NCBI GenBank assembly: GCA_008973525.1
Contig: WACJ01000040.1
Coordinates: 1,674,001 to 1,738,000 of the forward strand
Source of the DNA: Stenopsyche tienmushanensis
Taxonomy: Eukaryota > Arthropoda > Insecta > Trichoptera > Stenopsychidae
Reading direction: 5' to 3'
Length of the DNA: 64,000 nt
Under the pieces are notes generated by a model, which was given only the letters and a program-made list of their open reading frames with translations, made no database searches and had not been told where the DNA came from. A program made the position numbers and the translations under genes. How positions within the stretch are numbered: position 1 is the stretch's first letter; every line of letters begins with the position of its first letter. Positions 47,981 through 60,192 of the stretch are shown here, piece by piece.

Positions 47981-50125
47981 AATGGCTTAAAAAAATAGAT
48001 TTGCTTTTACATACTCAAGGACTTAATTTATGGATAAAAAATCACATAAATGAGGACAATTAGTAAAAAAAACTAATGAATTAGGATGCTTGAAATACGC
48101 TCGTCAAATATATCAAAGAAAGCATCAGAAGAAGACTTATTCGAAGCTACAAGATAGTTAGAAACGAGAATAAAAATAAATATGTAATATATATATCAAA
48201 GCTGAAAACCATTTGTATTGTTAAGCTTTCCACAGCTTTACATCTCTTTGCATTTTTAATGGCATACATATCACATCTACTTCTAAGGCTTTGTATTATA
48301 TTCAAAAATTCAAAACGACAGATTTTATACATTTGTATTTGTGTTGAATCAAATTTAGTCAAAGTAATTGGGCTTTTTTGTTTAAATATTATGAAGAATT
48401 TATACAAAAAACGATCGTGCAAAAAGAGCAATGCTTTAAATAATTGCTATGTATAAAAAAGCTTTATTTACATTTCATGATTTATCTTAAATATTAGAGT
48501 GGAGGATATATTATTGAAAATGGTTTGGATCTACATTTGAATAAAGTTAAGTTTAAAACTGTATTTTGAGCAATAAAAAACGATTGAGAAGCCTCAAACG
48601 ATTGTATAATTAAGGTGAGGAACGAGGTCGTGGATCTCGTTCCCTGTTAAACTTCATATTTCACGGGGATTACCCATATTTTAATTGAGTTATATTTAAT
48701 GTCTCATTTATTATATTATGGCGGGACGATGAAACTCACAATATTTTAGCACCCCGAGCGACGACATTAATTTAAAAACCAATGCGATTAGGAGGAGTGT
48801 AATAACGTTTGCAAATGGAAGTACAGTAAACGCGAAAGATCTTATCGATCGTCCAGAATCATAGTTAATGCGTCACGTCTTTATTTAATCCGGGTCCTTT
48901 CAAATTTGCGATGGACAAATTTGTCCCTAAACGTAAAGCAAATACGTCCAAAGAGCAGTTTTGGATCGCTTTAAATGCGCAACTTTCAGACGAGTACTAA
49001 AATACGAGCTTACTAGACGACAGACGTGCATGCTGAGTGAAAGCTCTTGGAATTACATCAAAAATGTTAGTTCAAAAGCGATAAATTAGTCGTAATGGAC
49101 ACTTATGGCATGGTCGATGAAAGTTTAATATTTAAAGAGGCTTTTACATGTCCTTTATAATTAAACAAGGTGCCAGTTGGGTCGGAAGCATCAACACACG
49201 AGCGGGATAAATGTTTGATGTAATTATGAAGGATATATAAATACCCATATCACACGAAACGTAATTATTTTTAGGGTCCTGCAAGATATTCGCCGGGGCT
49301 TGGAACAATTTAAAAATTGGATTTAAGCGCAATTTTTTTTTTTTTGAAGGAACGCTCCGAGCTGAGTCCTCGGCGCAATTCAATTACTTGACAAAAATAA
49401 AAATGTCGGTTTCATCGAAATGCGTATTACTTGACACTTAATGACCCTTAATATCGCGAGGGATGGAAACATGCAAGTAAAACGAGCTTAAAGGCTTTAT
49501 TTAGTCATTTTGACGTAATAATACCGGAGAGAAGTAAGCTCTTGTCTTTCTGGTATTGCTGTTGAATACTAAACGCTTCGCCGAAACGGACAATTACTTT
49601 TTCTGGGATTATCGTCGAGGCATTTTTTGCAGATAATTTCGAATTTCTCCAGTAAAATCCTACGTGACATTAAAAATAAATTTGTTAGCGTCATACGACT
49701 CTACGAAATCTACGAAATGGTGCTTTAAAAGGTCGCTTTTGATATGATGATATTTTTTAGACGTCTAAAAACAAGTCAAAATCTGGTCCAACGACTAACC
49801 ATTTAGTTAAAAATCCTTGTAAAATAAAAACGCCAAAAATAGCTTAGTGTAAATTTAAAATAGCGTTTCATGCGAGAATTAATCTGATAGAAATTCATAA
49901 AATACATATTTGACATTCTGAAAATTGTGATGCTGACAGCAAGAGTCAGGTAAGTGACAAGTGAGTGATTTTACCAGTGAGTCGTTTTGTGGATCAAATT
50001 GGAATAATGAATTCACACTGAAAACGCTATTCCTGTTCGCAAATACTTCGAAAAATGATATTTTATCCCGTTTAATATTTTTATAAATTCATATTTTTTA
50101 TCTTAATTTGTCTAAAATCTCTATA
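47981..50125. other. Intronic DNA, nothing identified
   Basis: Includes an 8-bp perfect stem at 48619-48626 with 48636-48643, and GC-richer DNA at 48700-49500. No exon or element recognised. Confidence 0.4.
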
Positions 50126-50129
50126 TTAA

Positions 50130-51182
50130 CACATTCTTGTCGGGTTACGCGTAGCATTGTCTTTCGCCTGACGTGCGACTAAAACTTGCAATATTAGAAA
50201 AAATGCTCTAATTTTTAATTATTAGGTAGTTTCTAGAAAATGTTTAAGATATATTACTGCATGGATATATGTATACATTCATCATCATCATCATAGTGCA
50301 GCCATAAACAGTCCACTGCAAACCTATGGGCCTCTTCAATATCCATTCACAGGAAGGGGTTACATCCATCACGTCTGTATCATATATTCACCTCCTCATT
50401 CGCTTGGTATTGAAAGTAGCATTACCAAGGAGTTTTATTTCTAACGCTCACCCAGCGGGTATCCTGAATGAACGTATTGACGAACGCTTATAGGGAGTGT
50501 GGAAGGTTTGTAAAGACTGAGTAGATGTCTTCGGGAAGGAAGGAAAGGGTTTTATAGGGCACAAATAGTCCAACCCGAGCGAATTCGAGACTGAGTGGTT
50601 TCCCATTTTAGGTGGACCTTCTCAGTTTGGCGATTTCAAGACGATATAGAAGTTAAGGGAAGACAATGCTGTTAACGTTGCAAAGTGAAGTTCTTCAAAT
50701 GCCTCTCTTCAAGGGGTCGACTATTTAAGAGATAGCGAGTGATAAGCAAGTCATGCTTTATAAAAGTAGCAATGAATAGTAGATAAACTGAGTATCAGCT
50801 TACTGTTAAAAGAGTATTTAAGTATTTATTCTGTAAAAAAGTACTAGTGAAGTGGCCAATACATAAAATCGTATAAGCATAGTAGTTAGGAGTAGTTAAA
50901 TGTCCGAAAAAAGGTCAAATTGTATTAGCTAAGGGTAGTTATGTCGTATAGTAAAAGTTTTTAAATTTTGGTGCACGTTTTAGTATGATAAAAAATATTT
51001 TAAAGCTTATAGAAATCTATATCTAAACTATGTGTATGGAGGCATTTGTTACCAGAAATCGAAATATCTATTGCCGTAGACCCTTTTTTTTAATGCAAAT
51101 GATTTAAAATGCACAGGTGTATCTTCCGCGTTCACCGATAGTATCCAACAGACGCACATATGCGTAACCCGACGGGAATGTG
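50130..51182. mobile_element. TTAA-flanked element of 1.05 kb
   Basis: TTAA lies at 50126-50129 and 51183-51186. The inverted ends are CACATTCTTGTCGGGTTACG and, opposite strand, CACATTCCCGTCGGGTTACG, with two mismatches. The interior has no transposase. It includes the RTE-like LINE tail at 50277 and a segment repeated at 47825. TTAA duplication makes piggyBac-type mobilisation likely. A solo end of the same family lies at 34104. Confidence 0.75.
50277..50525 (-). mobile_element. RTE-type LINE 3' end, 5'-truncated, copy 2
   Basis: About 245 bp homologous to 41834-42078, again on the minus strand with an (ATG)n tail, nested within the TTAA element. Shared blocks include TGGGCCTCTTCAATATCCAT, CACAGGAAGGGGTTACATCC and ATTCACCTCCTCATTCGCT. 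Confidence 0.5.
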
Positions 51183-51520
51183 TTAATTATAAAAAGAAGC
51201 TTCCTATCCGATAGATTTTTTTAATAAACGGAACTATGTAAAAAAATAAGATACTCCACTTATATTTTTACTTATCACTATTAAATTTGCACGGCAAAAA
51301 TCCGGGTTATGTTAAAAATCCCTCTCATATATAACTATTAAAAACGAAAGCAACCTATCATTCAATATCAGAGCATCAAGCTAAACCACATTCGAGACGA
51401 TTATTAGAGCCTTAGAATAAGCTCATTATTTTAATATTTGATGAAACTTTTATTTCGCATTTAAGGACAACTTTTGAATTATCTTTGTATGATCGATTTA
51501 GAAAAGAGATAAGTACAAAC

Positions 51521-51693
51521 CTGATGGCCATGCTCTTAGCTTTCAGATGATTCCATCTCTGGTTCATCTCATCGAGTCTTCTTTGCAGCATAACAGCATC
51601 TTCCTGCGACGATAGCGAGCTGAGAAGCTTTCGTCCGGTTCCATTGAGCGACGTATAGACATCTCTGTGGGTTTCGATTTCCGACTGCAGATC
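51521..51693 (-). CDS. Dys: Dystrophin exon A (spectrin repeat, helices B-C)
   Basis: Most upstream dystrophin exon in the window, 173 nt. The acceptor is tcattcgcag and the donor CAG|gtttgt. It enters in phase 0 and leaves in phase 2. The peptide is DLQSEIETHRDVYTSLNGTG, then RKLLSSLSSQEDAVMLQRRL, DEMNQRWNHLKAKSMAI and R completed by exon B. The match to vertebrate dystrophin (DLQGEIEAHTDVY, then EGSDDAVLLQRRLDNMNFKW) is the strongest in the window and spans helix B, the B-C loop and helix C with its conserved Trp. The donor is weaker than the other three. Confidence 0.96.
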
Positions 51694-54600
51694 CTGCGAA
51701 TGATCAAAAATAAAGCACGTCAGATTAGTCGAATAACTTTCACAAATATCAAGATCGAACAGGGAGCACTCCAGGGGGAGCACGGTCATCTGTAATCGCA
51801 TCACGTCCGTTATGGACGCTTTAATTTCGGGATTACCATGAACAAATATTTATTCCGACAAATTTCAGATTAAACTAAGGATTTAATCTGAAATGACATA
51901 ATAAAAAGTAGGATTTCATTATTGTAAGGAAATTCAGACAATCCCATTTTCTCTCTTTTTTTTTAGTAGAATGGAAAGAAAAAGGTCTGTGGGGAATTTT
52001 CATTAAGATTTATGCGGATATGAAGGTGAATTATTTGCTTTTGTTATTTTGGCCCGGAAGATTTCTATGAGGCAGCACACACAGGGCGCATTATTTTTAA
52101 AACAAAAACGCAAAGAATTTCAATAAAAATAAGGGACGCCCTTTTTAAAATTTAATCTATAAGGGTATCATAAGGGAATGAATAATATCTCGCGGCGGGG
52201 CTTCAATGATATCGTTTTAAATAATGCAAACAATGAAAAATGTTCAATGGCGGCATAGAAACACGATATGGGGACGACGCCAGAGTAATACTCGAATTTA
52301 AGAATATCGAAACTTTTTCCGATACAATCTCAAGGGGCGTATTTTTTGCGCTTTTTGTGACATTATTAAGACTTCGCATTGATCGTATTTAAGCCGATTA
52401 CATCGAAACAATAAGACAATTCGAAGTGAATTAAATTTAACTGCCGGGGCAAAGGTCTTGTTTATCCTTTGCCGTGAAAATTGGAAATGTTTTCAATGGA
52501 ACCTGTTGGACTTTTGCCGACAATAGCAAATACGGTCTTGTGGTTTACCAATAATGTTTTCCAGTTTCTGAAACCCTGCCAAAGGTAAATTGTGCCGTGC
52601 CATTTTGTGTACGAGCTGTGCAAATAAATGCCGAAGAGCTTTTGATCCTGTCGATCTAAAGGTGGTCGATTAAAATGTACCATCGGTAATTGCAGAAACA
52701 AAGCACATCCCAGTACATTTTATTAAAAATCAGCAATCATAATTAAAGCATGGATATACATCAATTCTTTTACGTATTTTATATCGACAATACATCAAAG
52801 ATATCCATCGTTTGATGTGAACGTAATCGCTGTTGTTGTTATGTTTGAGGGTGTCTCAAATTTTTTTGTAAAGATCAAATTAAAATTCATCTCAACCTCA
52901 TGCTGAGAAATATATTTAGAAACGTTGACAGACGTTGTTCTTGACATAAATAATATAGGCCGATCACAAAAGATAAGCAACCATGCTGTGATAAACGATA
53001 CCGTTGATCTGCAAAGGGTTGAATCACAAAGGAAATAATAACCACATCGAATATTTCCATTCGTCGGAATCTTCGAATCGTCCATTTTTCTACCCCAAGA
53101 TTGAATGTATATATAAATATAGGCAGAGTAATCAGGCCAAGTTGCGTCATACTTAAACAAAGGCTAGAGTACATTGTCGATTTTGGGGTGTAATTGATGT
53201 TGTTTGCTCTTCCTATCGGAGGTTCACACGCGCCACCTCGCAACCGGGAGCTGCGACAGCGAGGATGGGACAGGGATGAAGCCTCCGACTAATTCCCGTA
53301 ACGTCCCTTAACTGGCGATTTTTGCCGTCCTTGGTGCGCCCTTAATGGCACCAAACAATTTACGGGCAATTATTGGGAAACTAAAGATGATCAACTTAGT
53401 GAAGAATTAATTAAGGTCGCTTTATATAACCAACAAAAGCGTCAATATCAGGTCCATTTATATACCCTTTTAAATAAATAAATTTGATACAAATGAGATA
53501 TGCCAAAATTACTTTCATACATAAAATCAGCGCTTTTCCAATTAACTCAATAGTCATTGAAAAAAAATCTCTCAAGAATAAGAACCTTAAAAAGCTTTAT
53601 ATTTGTTTATATGGACCTTATTGCGATTAAATTTAAAATTATAGGGCAAAACTCGAATTTAAGCAAAAAAGATTGATTAGTGATGATCTAAGATTTAAGA
53701 TTATATGAGATAAATATTTGAATACCATTTTTCATTCGAATTCGCAAGTGTAATTACATTTTTATCTCGATCTACAGTTATATTTATTTGACTGTACTTT
53801 GTCAGTGTATACGATAGAGATATGCGCAAGTTCTACAAAATTTATATTGTTTAAAAAAGGTATTCTAAACTGAGATATTCCAAAATAAATAATAAATCCA
53901 TCAACATTGAATTGAGAGCATCCATTTGGGATTCGGCTGAAAATGTTTAAAATGTGAATCGACCAAAAATAACCAACACATTCCCACCGGATATTTTCGA
54001 GGATTTCAAGTTGCTCGTTGAAAATTATTGATGATCTTAACACTCACATAACATCATTCAGATATTGTACTTTACATAGATATCTTTTTTATATGCATTC
54101 ATATCTAGGTATATTTTTGATGCGTTGTAAGCCAAAATGTGAGTTTGTGTAATATATAATAAAATAGGCAAGTGCATTGGTAGATTTATGCTACGTATTG
54201 AATGTAAATTGTAAAAATTATACTCACGATAAAGTCCTCTTTGTTTGTGTGTATTTGAAGTTGGTTAAATAATATTTGATCATTGAATTAAGACCATATA
54301 TCTATTGTCAAAAGGCATATGGCACATTTTAAGCTGTTGATGTTCTTAATTCAATTTAAAATAGTTGTAAAGCCGAAAATGGTCCCCGAGCATAAAGACA
54401 GTACCTTTTCAAACCATTTGAGGTCCACTAGCAACATGAAGTTGAGGTGTAGGAAGCGGTTATCTTCGCAAGAACGGGCCGGGGCAGGGACGAAAGTCAG
54501 AGGGCGCCCTCTTCCAGGCCAGGTACGTCGACCCGTCCCCACCCCCCGATGTACCCTGGCAGACAGCTTTTCACCGCGCCCGAAGACTTAGAGGTCCATG

Positions 54601-56000
54601 GCCTACTTGCCACCGCAAAAGTCCTCGAATCCTTCCAACAACGCAATACGACCGTCCGACGTGACATCAATCCCTCTTAATGAATTATTCCATTTGTCTT
54701 CCTTAGTCATATCACTTATATTACGTAAAAAAATAAATTAAAAGCACTTGGTTTATATAATAATTTAATTGCACTATCGAAATGTTCAGGTACGTTTATG
54801 TGTATAATTTATCAATATGGACTTTGTCTATCCCATATTTAGGGTGTCCACTTTGGCACTGTAGTTCTAGACATGTTCATAGACGAATTTTTCGCTTTTT
54901 CTTTACGAACATTTCGTCGGAGGCGCTATTTCACTTTACGTCGACGCCGAACTATTCATCTCGTGGCTGAAGAAAATGGCATATGAATGAAAATGTAGAC
55001 TCGGAAAAGCGCCACGAAACTTGTATATAAATCAAGGCGATTTTTAGCAGCTTTCTTCGGAGCGAGGGTGTGTGTTTTTTTATTAAATAAGGAACGATAA
55101 ATGAGACGTGACATTGTGAAATATAACGGAAGATTAAACGGCTACCCGGGACGTCAGAGCCGCGCTGTATATTTGCGTCCGCAGAAATATATTGCCTTCT
55201 ACTAAAATGATATTAGCTGTGCTAGAATTGTGATTCATGTACATTTGTTCTTGCGGGATTTAATTCCGGGGAGCGCAAATAAAAACACACACGAGCGAAA
55301 CGATATTTCAGGAGCTTTCGCGGTCACAATATCACAAAAGTAAGGATTTACCCCGGACAAGACGCGGCCGGATCGACTTAATAAATCACCACCGAGACCC
55401 TGTAAAATGTAGCATTTCACGGCGTATTTAAGATAAGTACGGAGCGGTCATCCCCCGGCGATCCGGGGGGAGGCTGGACCGACTCCAGGTACGGAGGATG
55501 CGAACCGCACATCCTCGTTGCGAATGGCCGACTCGAATAACCGGTTAAAATCTCTGATATCATATCTCTACAAATGCGGGGGTAATATATGCCGGTTTCG
55601 CTTCCTTCCAAAGTCCCCTGTAACTGGGCACGTATTTTATTTACTGACCGAAATTGAAATATGGCTCAAAAATTGAGAACGCATTCGTACCTTCATACAT
55701 ATTAACGGATGGTCCCGGATGTGAGTCGCAAAAAACGTACATCGCTGAAAGAGTTCAACTCTTTGCACTCAAAACCGTTTTCGAGCGAGAATATTGTTAA
55801 CAATTAAAATATTTGCCAAAATATATATATAGCAAATATTTTGTTGTTGAAAATATTACTACATTAAAATACATTTAAAGATATTCTTGAATCAGAACGA
55901 TCCTCAAAATTTGATTATGGTAATTTTCAATTCATAAGCACCGTTCCTTAAACTTTTTAGTACCGAACAATGATACATTGTCATTGGTAGCACTTGCAAA
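51694..56000. other. Intronic DNA with GC-rich patches
   Basis: Patches richer in G and C lie at about 53210-53350, 54460-54660 and 55430-55620. The last is open on the minus strand for 64 codons and the second on the plus strand for 90, neither recognised and neither with a convincing start plus donor. Two overlapping minus frames of about 120 codons at 52795-53243 lack ATG starts. These patches are possible regulatory DNA or isoform-specific first exons, without direct evidence. Confidence 0.35.
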
Positions 56001-56039
56001 AAGACGCTAACGACGATATATCGTTCCGTGTGAGATATA

Positions 56040-56200
56040 AATCTCTTGTTTAATACGAATCTTTTGTAGGAGTAATTAAATATACAATTGCGACAGTGAA
56101 TATAGTCTAAATGAGGTTATAAAAGGCGTATTAGACGTATCTTAATTAGCATCATCGATTGAATAGGGAATAAAGTATAGCAAAATCTCAGGATTCAATG
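56040..56200 (+). repeat. Unclassified dispersed repeat, copy 2
   Basis: Diverged partner of 24313-24440, with AGGAGTAATTAAAT, GTCTAAATGAGGTT, GCGTATTAGACG and TGAATAGGGAATAAAG in the same order. Confidence 0.45.
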
Positions 56201-57505
56201 ATATGCTTTGATATTTAATAAAATTATATTTCGAGTTTATTGCGATTTCAATACAAACATAATTATTTTACATAGTTTTTGTATATTCATTATGGCAATA
56301 GGCTTAAAATGCACATAAGCCAAAATGGAATTGGAATATTTTTGTTATACAGTGTTGAGATGAAATCAAAAGAGTCTTTACCTAGGTACGTGGTAAAGGT
56401 GTGTGAGAATATTACATAGATACAAACAACTCGGTTCGTACTACACAAACAACCATAAAGCCTTACAAGAATGGGGTAATGGCAACAGGAAACGGTAGTG
56501 TATTCAATAGAACTCTTCCCAGTCAGACCTTACAAAGCCGTGGCGCGACTAAAACTTAAATTTGCATATAATCGCTTGAATTTTGCAAAAATCCGAATTT
56601 CAATATTATATTCCGGTTACAAAAATAATGCTTAAATAAACACGAAAAAAATATTTTAAAAGCATAATTTGTAGCGTGTTATTCCACGCGTTAGTGGTGT
56701 ATTAAGAATAACGGTTGGAAATTAAGGAGGGGTCAATAAATTTCAATTTTGTTCCAAAAGCACAGGACCGCAGTTATCAAACGGTCGCCCCTGGCGGATG
56801 GGAGTCCGTAAATCTAGTGGTGGGCTAGCCACTATTCGTCGCCGGTGTGAAATAAATTCGTGCGGCTTACATCGACCAAGCGGGCGAGCTTTTCGTGGTA
56901 GCGACAATTGCATATACGAGCTTTTCGTGAAAGCTTCAAACTCTATAATACATTCATAAGCTCGGATGTACTCAAAAGGCAACGAAAAGATTTCCACAAA
57001 AAAACATCTACGCCGAAACTGGAGCCATTCAGAGGCGGGAAAGCCAAATTGAAACGAGTTGTACGAGTTATTGAACTATCAGATCAATAATATATACAAT
57101 TTAGATTATATTAAAACGAAATTAGATTATAAATATGAAAAATTGACGATCTTATAGTATGTACGTCGTTTGCTTCTATATTTTAAACAAAAATAAGATA
57201 AACACTATACCACCCCATTTTAGAGCAGGGTTTCGAATGGCTATTTTTTCATTTTGGTTTTCGTTCTGGGAAAATTACATGCTGGAATTTGGGTTGATAA
57301 TAATATTATCTCTCTTTTTCGCGTAAGACGTGTACCGAACCGAAAAAATCAATATTTTCGAATCGTTTCAGGTCCGTTTTCCCTCCTAAAACGGTTATTG
57401 GCTTTCGGTTCAATTCTGGTTTGAAATAATTTCCCCATAAAAGACTCATGGTGATCACCTATATCCGATAACAGATTTAGCACATTAAGAATGCGTATAT
57501 TATAA

Positions 57506-57757
57506 TAATTTAATATATAAAAAATAATATCTGTTTGTTCGTATGTAATGCGCTGCCAGACCGTTCACCAGATTGCGATTAAACTTCATCCACTTATTGC
57601 TAAGAATTACGCGAGTAACATAGGCATAATCTAATTTAATATATAAAAATCAATGTTTGTTTGTTCGTATTTAATGCGCTACCATATCGTTCATCCGATT
57701 GCAATAAAACTTTATCAATTTATTGTTTATACTTGCGGGAATAACACAAGCCTAATA
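57506..57757 (+). repeat. Two tandem units of a dispersed repeat (about 126 bp each)
   Basis: Units begin TAATTTAATATATAAAAA at 57506 and 57632. They share TGTTTGTTCGTAT, AATGCGCTRCCA, CCGTTCA and CCGATTGC-type blocks. A diverged single unit lies at 5361. The class is uncertain (Helitron-end-like). Confidence 0.55.
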
Positions 57758-58208
57758 AAAGTAATGTACGCAGTTTGTTATGCGTGGCATTGCAACGCAT
57801 GCCGGATTATCATTAGTAATATCACTTATAATATTTGGGTAAAATATTGTCATATTATTATAATGCGCTAATAGAATTACAAGCGTTGCTTTTCGTCATA
57901 ATTCAACGGATTGATAATATAGTTATTTTGGAAGCGATCAACGATAATATACGATATTTTATGTCTAAAATCGCCAAACAAAACTAAAATGGCCAAATCA
58001 GACTGCCATCTGCAGACCTCAATTATATCTGTAGGTACTCGAATACAAGTAGTGTATGATTGTTGTAATACATTTTGGGAGGACCATAAATCACTATCCA
58101 CGCTGAAGTCTGTATTTATGGACAAATAATGCGACATCCAGGAGGGGCGAAATTCAAGACAGATGATGGATTAGATTCGAGTTTTTGAATTGACCATGCA
58201 GTCAATCT

Positions 58209-58420
58209 AATTTTTTTTTTATCAACATTGGACTAAAACAGATTACAATGCCTTAATCCATATAAGTTTTTGATTCGAGGTAAAAATTTGACTGAAACTT
58301 CACACATCTTAAATTTAAGTTAATATTTATTCAAAACATTTGGTAAATCTAGTATTATGATAAATACACGATCTGAATTTGAACCCGAACAATAAGATTC
58401 GAAGAATTAGCCCATTACGT
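58209..58420 (-). mobile_element. Decayed tRNA-derived SINE
   Basis: On the minus strand a box B-like GTTCGGGTTCAAATTC (58375-58390 reversed) follows a weak box A near 58401-58418. The 3' side reaches an A-run (T-run on the plus strand at 58211-58220). No target duplication was seen. Confidence 0.4.
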
Positions 58421-58689
58421 CAGAAATTGCTTTAATATAGGATAAAGACGTTGAATATGTTCATAAGTTAATAAAGCTCGTATGAACGTCGCAAATAGAC
58501 GATGCTATATATGTTTTTCGTGGAGGGTTTCCTACGCAATTCGGCTGCAAATATTAATCATCAATACCATCTGTCGCTAAGTAATTTAAGAATGCTGTAA
58601 GTATACGACGGAGTTATATTATATTACACAAGTCGGGCGAAAAAATGTGTGTTTTTCATTTTTGAAATATAAGATTTGTACATAGATGT

Positions 58690-58990
58690 ATATTATAGGC
58701 GAGGAAAGGTCCGGACGCGGAGGAGCAGCCGGACCGTGAACGGGGAGGTCTCCCTCGGCGTTCGCGGACCACATCAAGGCTCTAAGCCTCCAGGAGAACT
58801 TCCACCACATTGATTTATGACCATGGCCATTGAATGTTTGCGGCCTTTGGAACAATGGGCCGACTGCGCGGCGATTGATGTGATTTTTATGCGAGAAAAA
58901 TTGTCCAGGGTAAAAATGAAGTTCTTCGCGATAGAATTTGAAGGGTCCCGAAGGGGCGAGAGACTGACCCCACTGAATGCAGATTGAATC
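58690..58990. other. GC-rich patch with open frames on both strands
   Basis: The minus strand is open for 124 codons from an ATG at 58993 (MDSICIQWGQSLAPSGPFKF) and for 85 in another frame. The plus strand has a 56-codon ATG frame (MTMAIECLRPLEQWADCAAI). None resembles a known family. Multiple open frames are expected in GC-rich DNA, so this may be regulatory or conserved non-coding sequence. Confidence 0.25.
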
Positions 58991-59175
58991 CATCGATGAT
59001 GGACAGATTTATCGTCGATTTTATATAGCAATCACCAAGTGGCTTGCTTGCATATAAATATTGCATTGGCACGACGCGAAGTATTATATAATAAGAGTTG
59101 AATTAAAAATAATATTATATATAAAGCGAGACTAAGCCATAATTTAATTTTGTTTTGGGGTCTAAGAATAATGTA

Positions 59176-60192
59176 CACATAAACCTTTTTTTGTGCGGTA
59201 GAAAATCGCACAAAAAAGCTATGACTTACATAGAAAATGTGAAGATGCGTTTTATTGGTTTTAAAGACCGCATAACTTTGAAACAGATATATAAAATATA
59301 TCCAAAATCGCATAAAAAAAGTTAATAAAAAAACAGAAAATCAACAAGGCAATTAAAAAATAACATTTTTGGTAACATTTAAAGGACGTCTTGCATCATT
59401 GGTATTTTTTTAAGGATATCTAAGATCTGGCATCTCAAATGCCAGACATCCACTAGAAAAGTACTAATTATTTTTATTACAAACTATCATCGCTGTATGA
59501 TAATTTTCGTTGCGATTTTCGATATGATTCAAAATCGCTCTCTTCTTCGGATGAAATAGTATGACCAGTGTCAATGTCATCATTGTTCTGTGTAGATTTT
59601 CTCTTTCCAACAATATAATTCATAATTAGTAAAGATGTCACTATAGTCACTTTTTGGCCTTATTTTGTCACAGTTTTTTTATGGTTTAAAAATAAATTTT
59701 GACATAAATCCGGTAGGAATAATAAAGGGTTACAGAGAAAAGATTCGTACCCAGTTTGATGTAAATTAGTTAATTAAAACTTGAGATATGATCTCAACCG
59801 TGTTGAAAAAAGTAGTTTCGAGAAAAACGCGTTAAAAGATTTCATTATATTGTAGTAGGACCGGCCAAGTTGTCGCATCACTAAAATAGCTATAACACCT
59901 TAAGTAGTTGGAATTTTGGAAATTCCTTTGGAGAATGTATTCTTAAAAGTCGAAACATTGGGAAAATTCAATTTTAAAATTCTAAACTAGAATAAAGGGC
60001 GTGGTCGTATATTCAGCGATAACAGATGTAATATGATTTACACAGTCCCAAATTATATTTTTTTTTCCAAAATTTCGGTGAGTGTTGATGATTTATTTCC
60101 TATTTTATACTCTTTATGAAATTTTAAAAAAAGAAAAAATCGCTTTTAAAAAAACGCATAACTTCGAAATGGCACAAAAAGAGGTTTGAGTG
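59176..60192 (+). mobile_element. Tc1/mariner-type non-autonomous element, copy 3 (complete)
   Basis: A 1,017-bp copy with TA at 59174-59175 and 60193-60194. The ends are CACATAAACCTTTTTTTGTG and, opposite strand, CACTCAAACCTCTTTTTGTG. The left end has an 11-bp perfect stem (59187-59197 with 59207-59217, loop 9 nt). Homologous to 33035 in the same orientation and to 2268 inverted. Non-coding. Confidence 0.85.

Larger units (their letters stand above)
29501..51520 (-). other. Dys: Dystrophin intron between exons A and B (22.0 kb)
   Basis: Phase-2 intron with donor CAG|gtttgt at 51520 and acceptor tttcag at 29501. It contains most of the piggyBac-type, Harbinger-like, RTE and mariner remains listed here, plus two or three unrecognised minus-strand open frames. 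Confidence 0.88.

Noticed and set aside
52795..53243. Two overlapping minus-strand frames of about 120 codons
   Set aside because: Both start at TTG, overlap in different frames, and match no receptor or membrane family despite hydrophobic stretches.
59032..59313. 93-codon frame similar to one at 33020-33214
   Set aside because: The similarity comes from the shared Tc1-like repeat end. The frame lies in a non-coding terminal hairpin region and is not a gene family.
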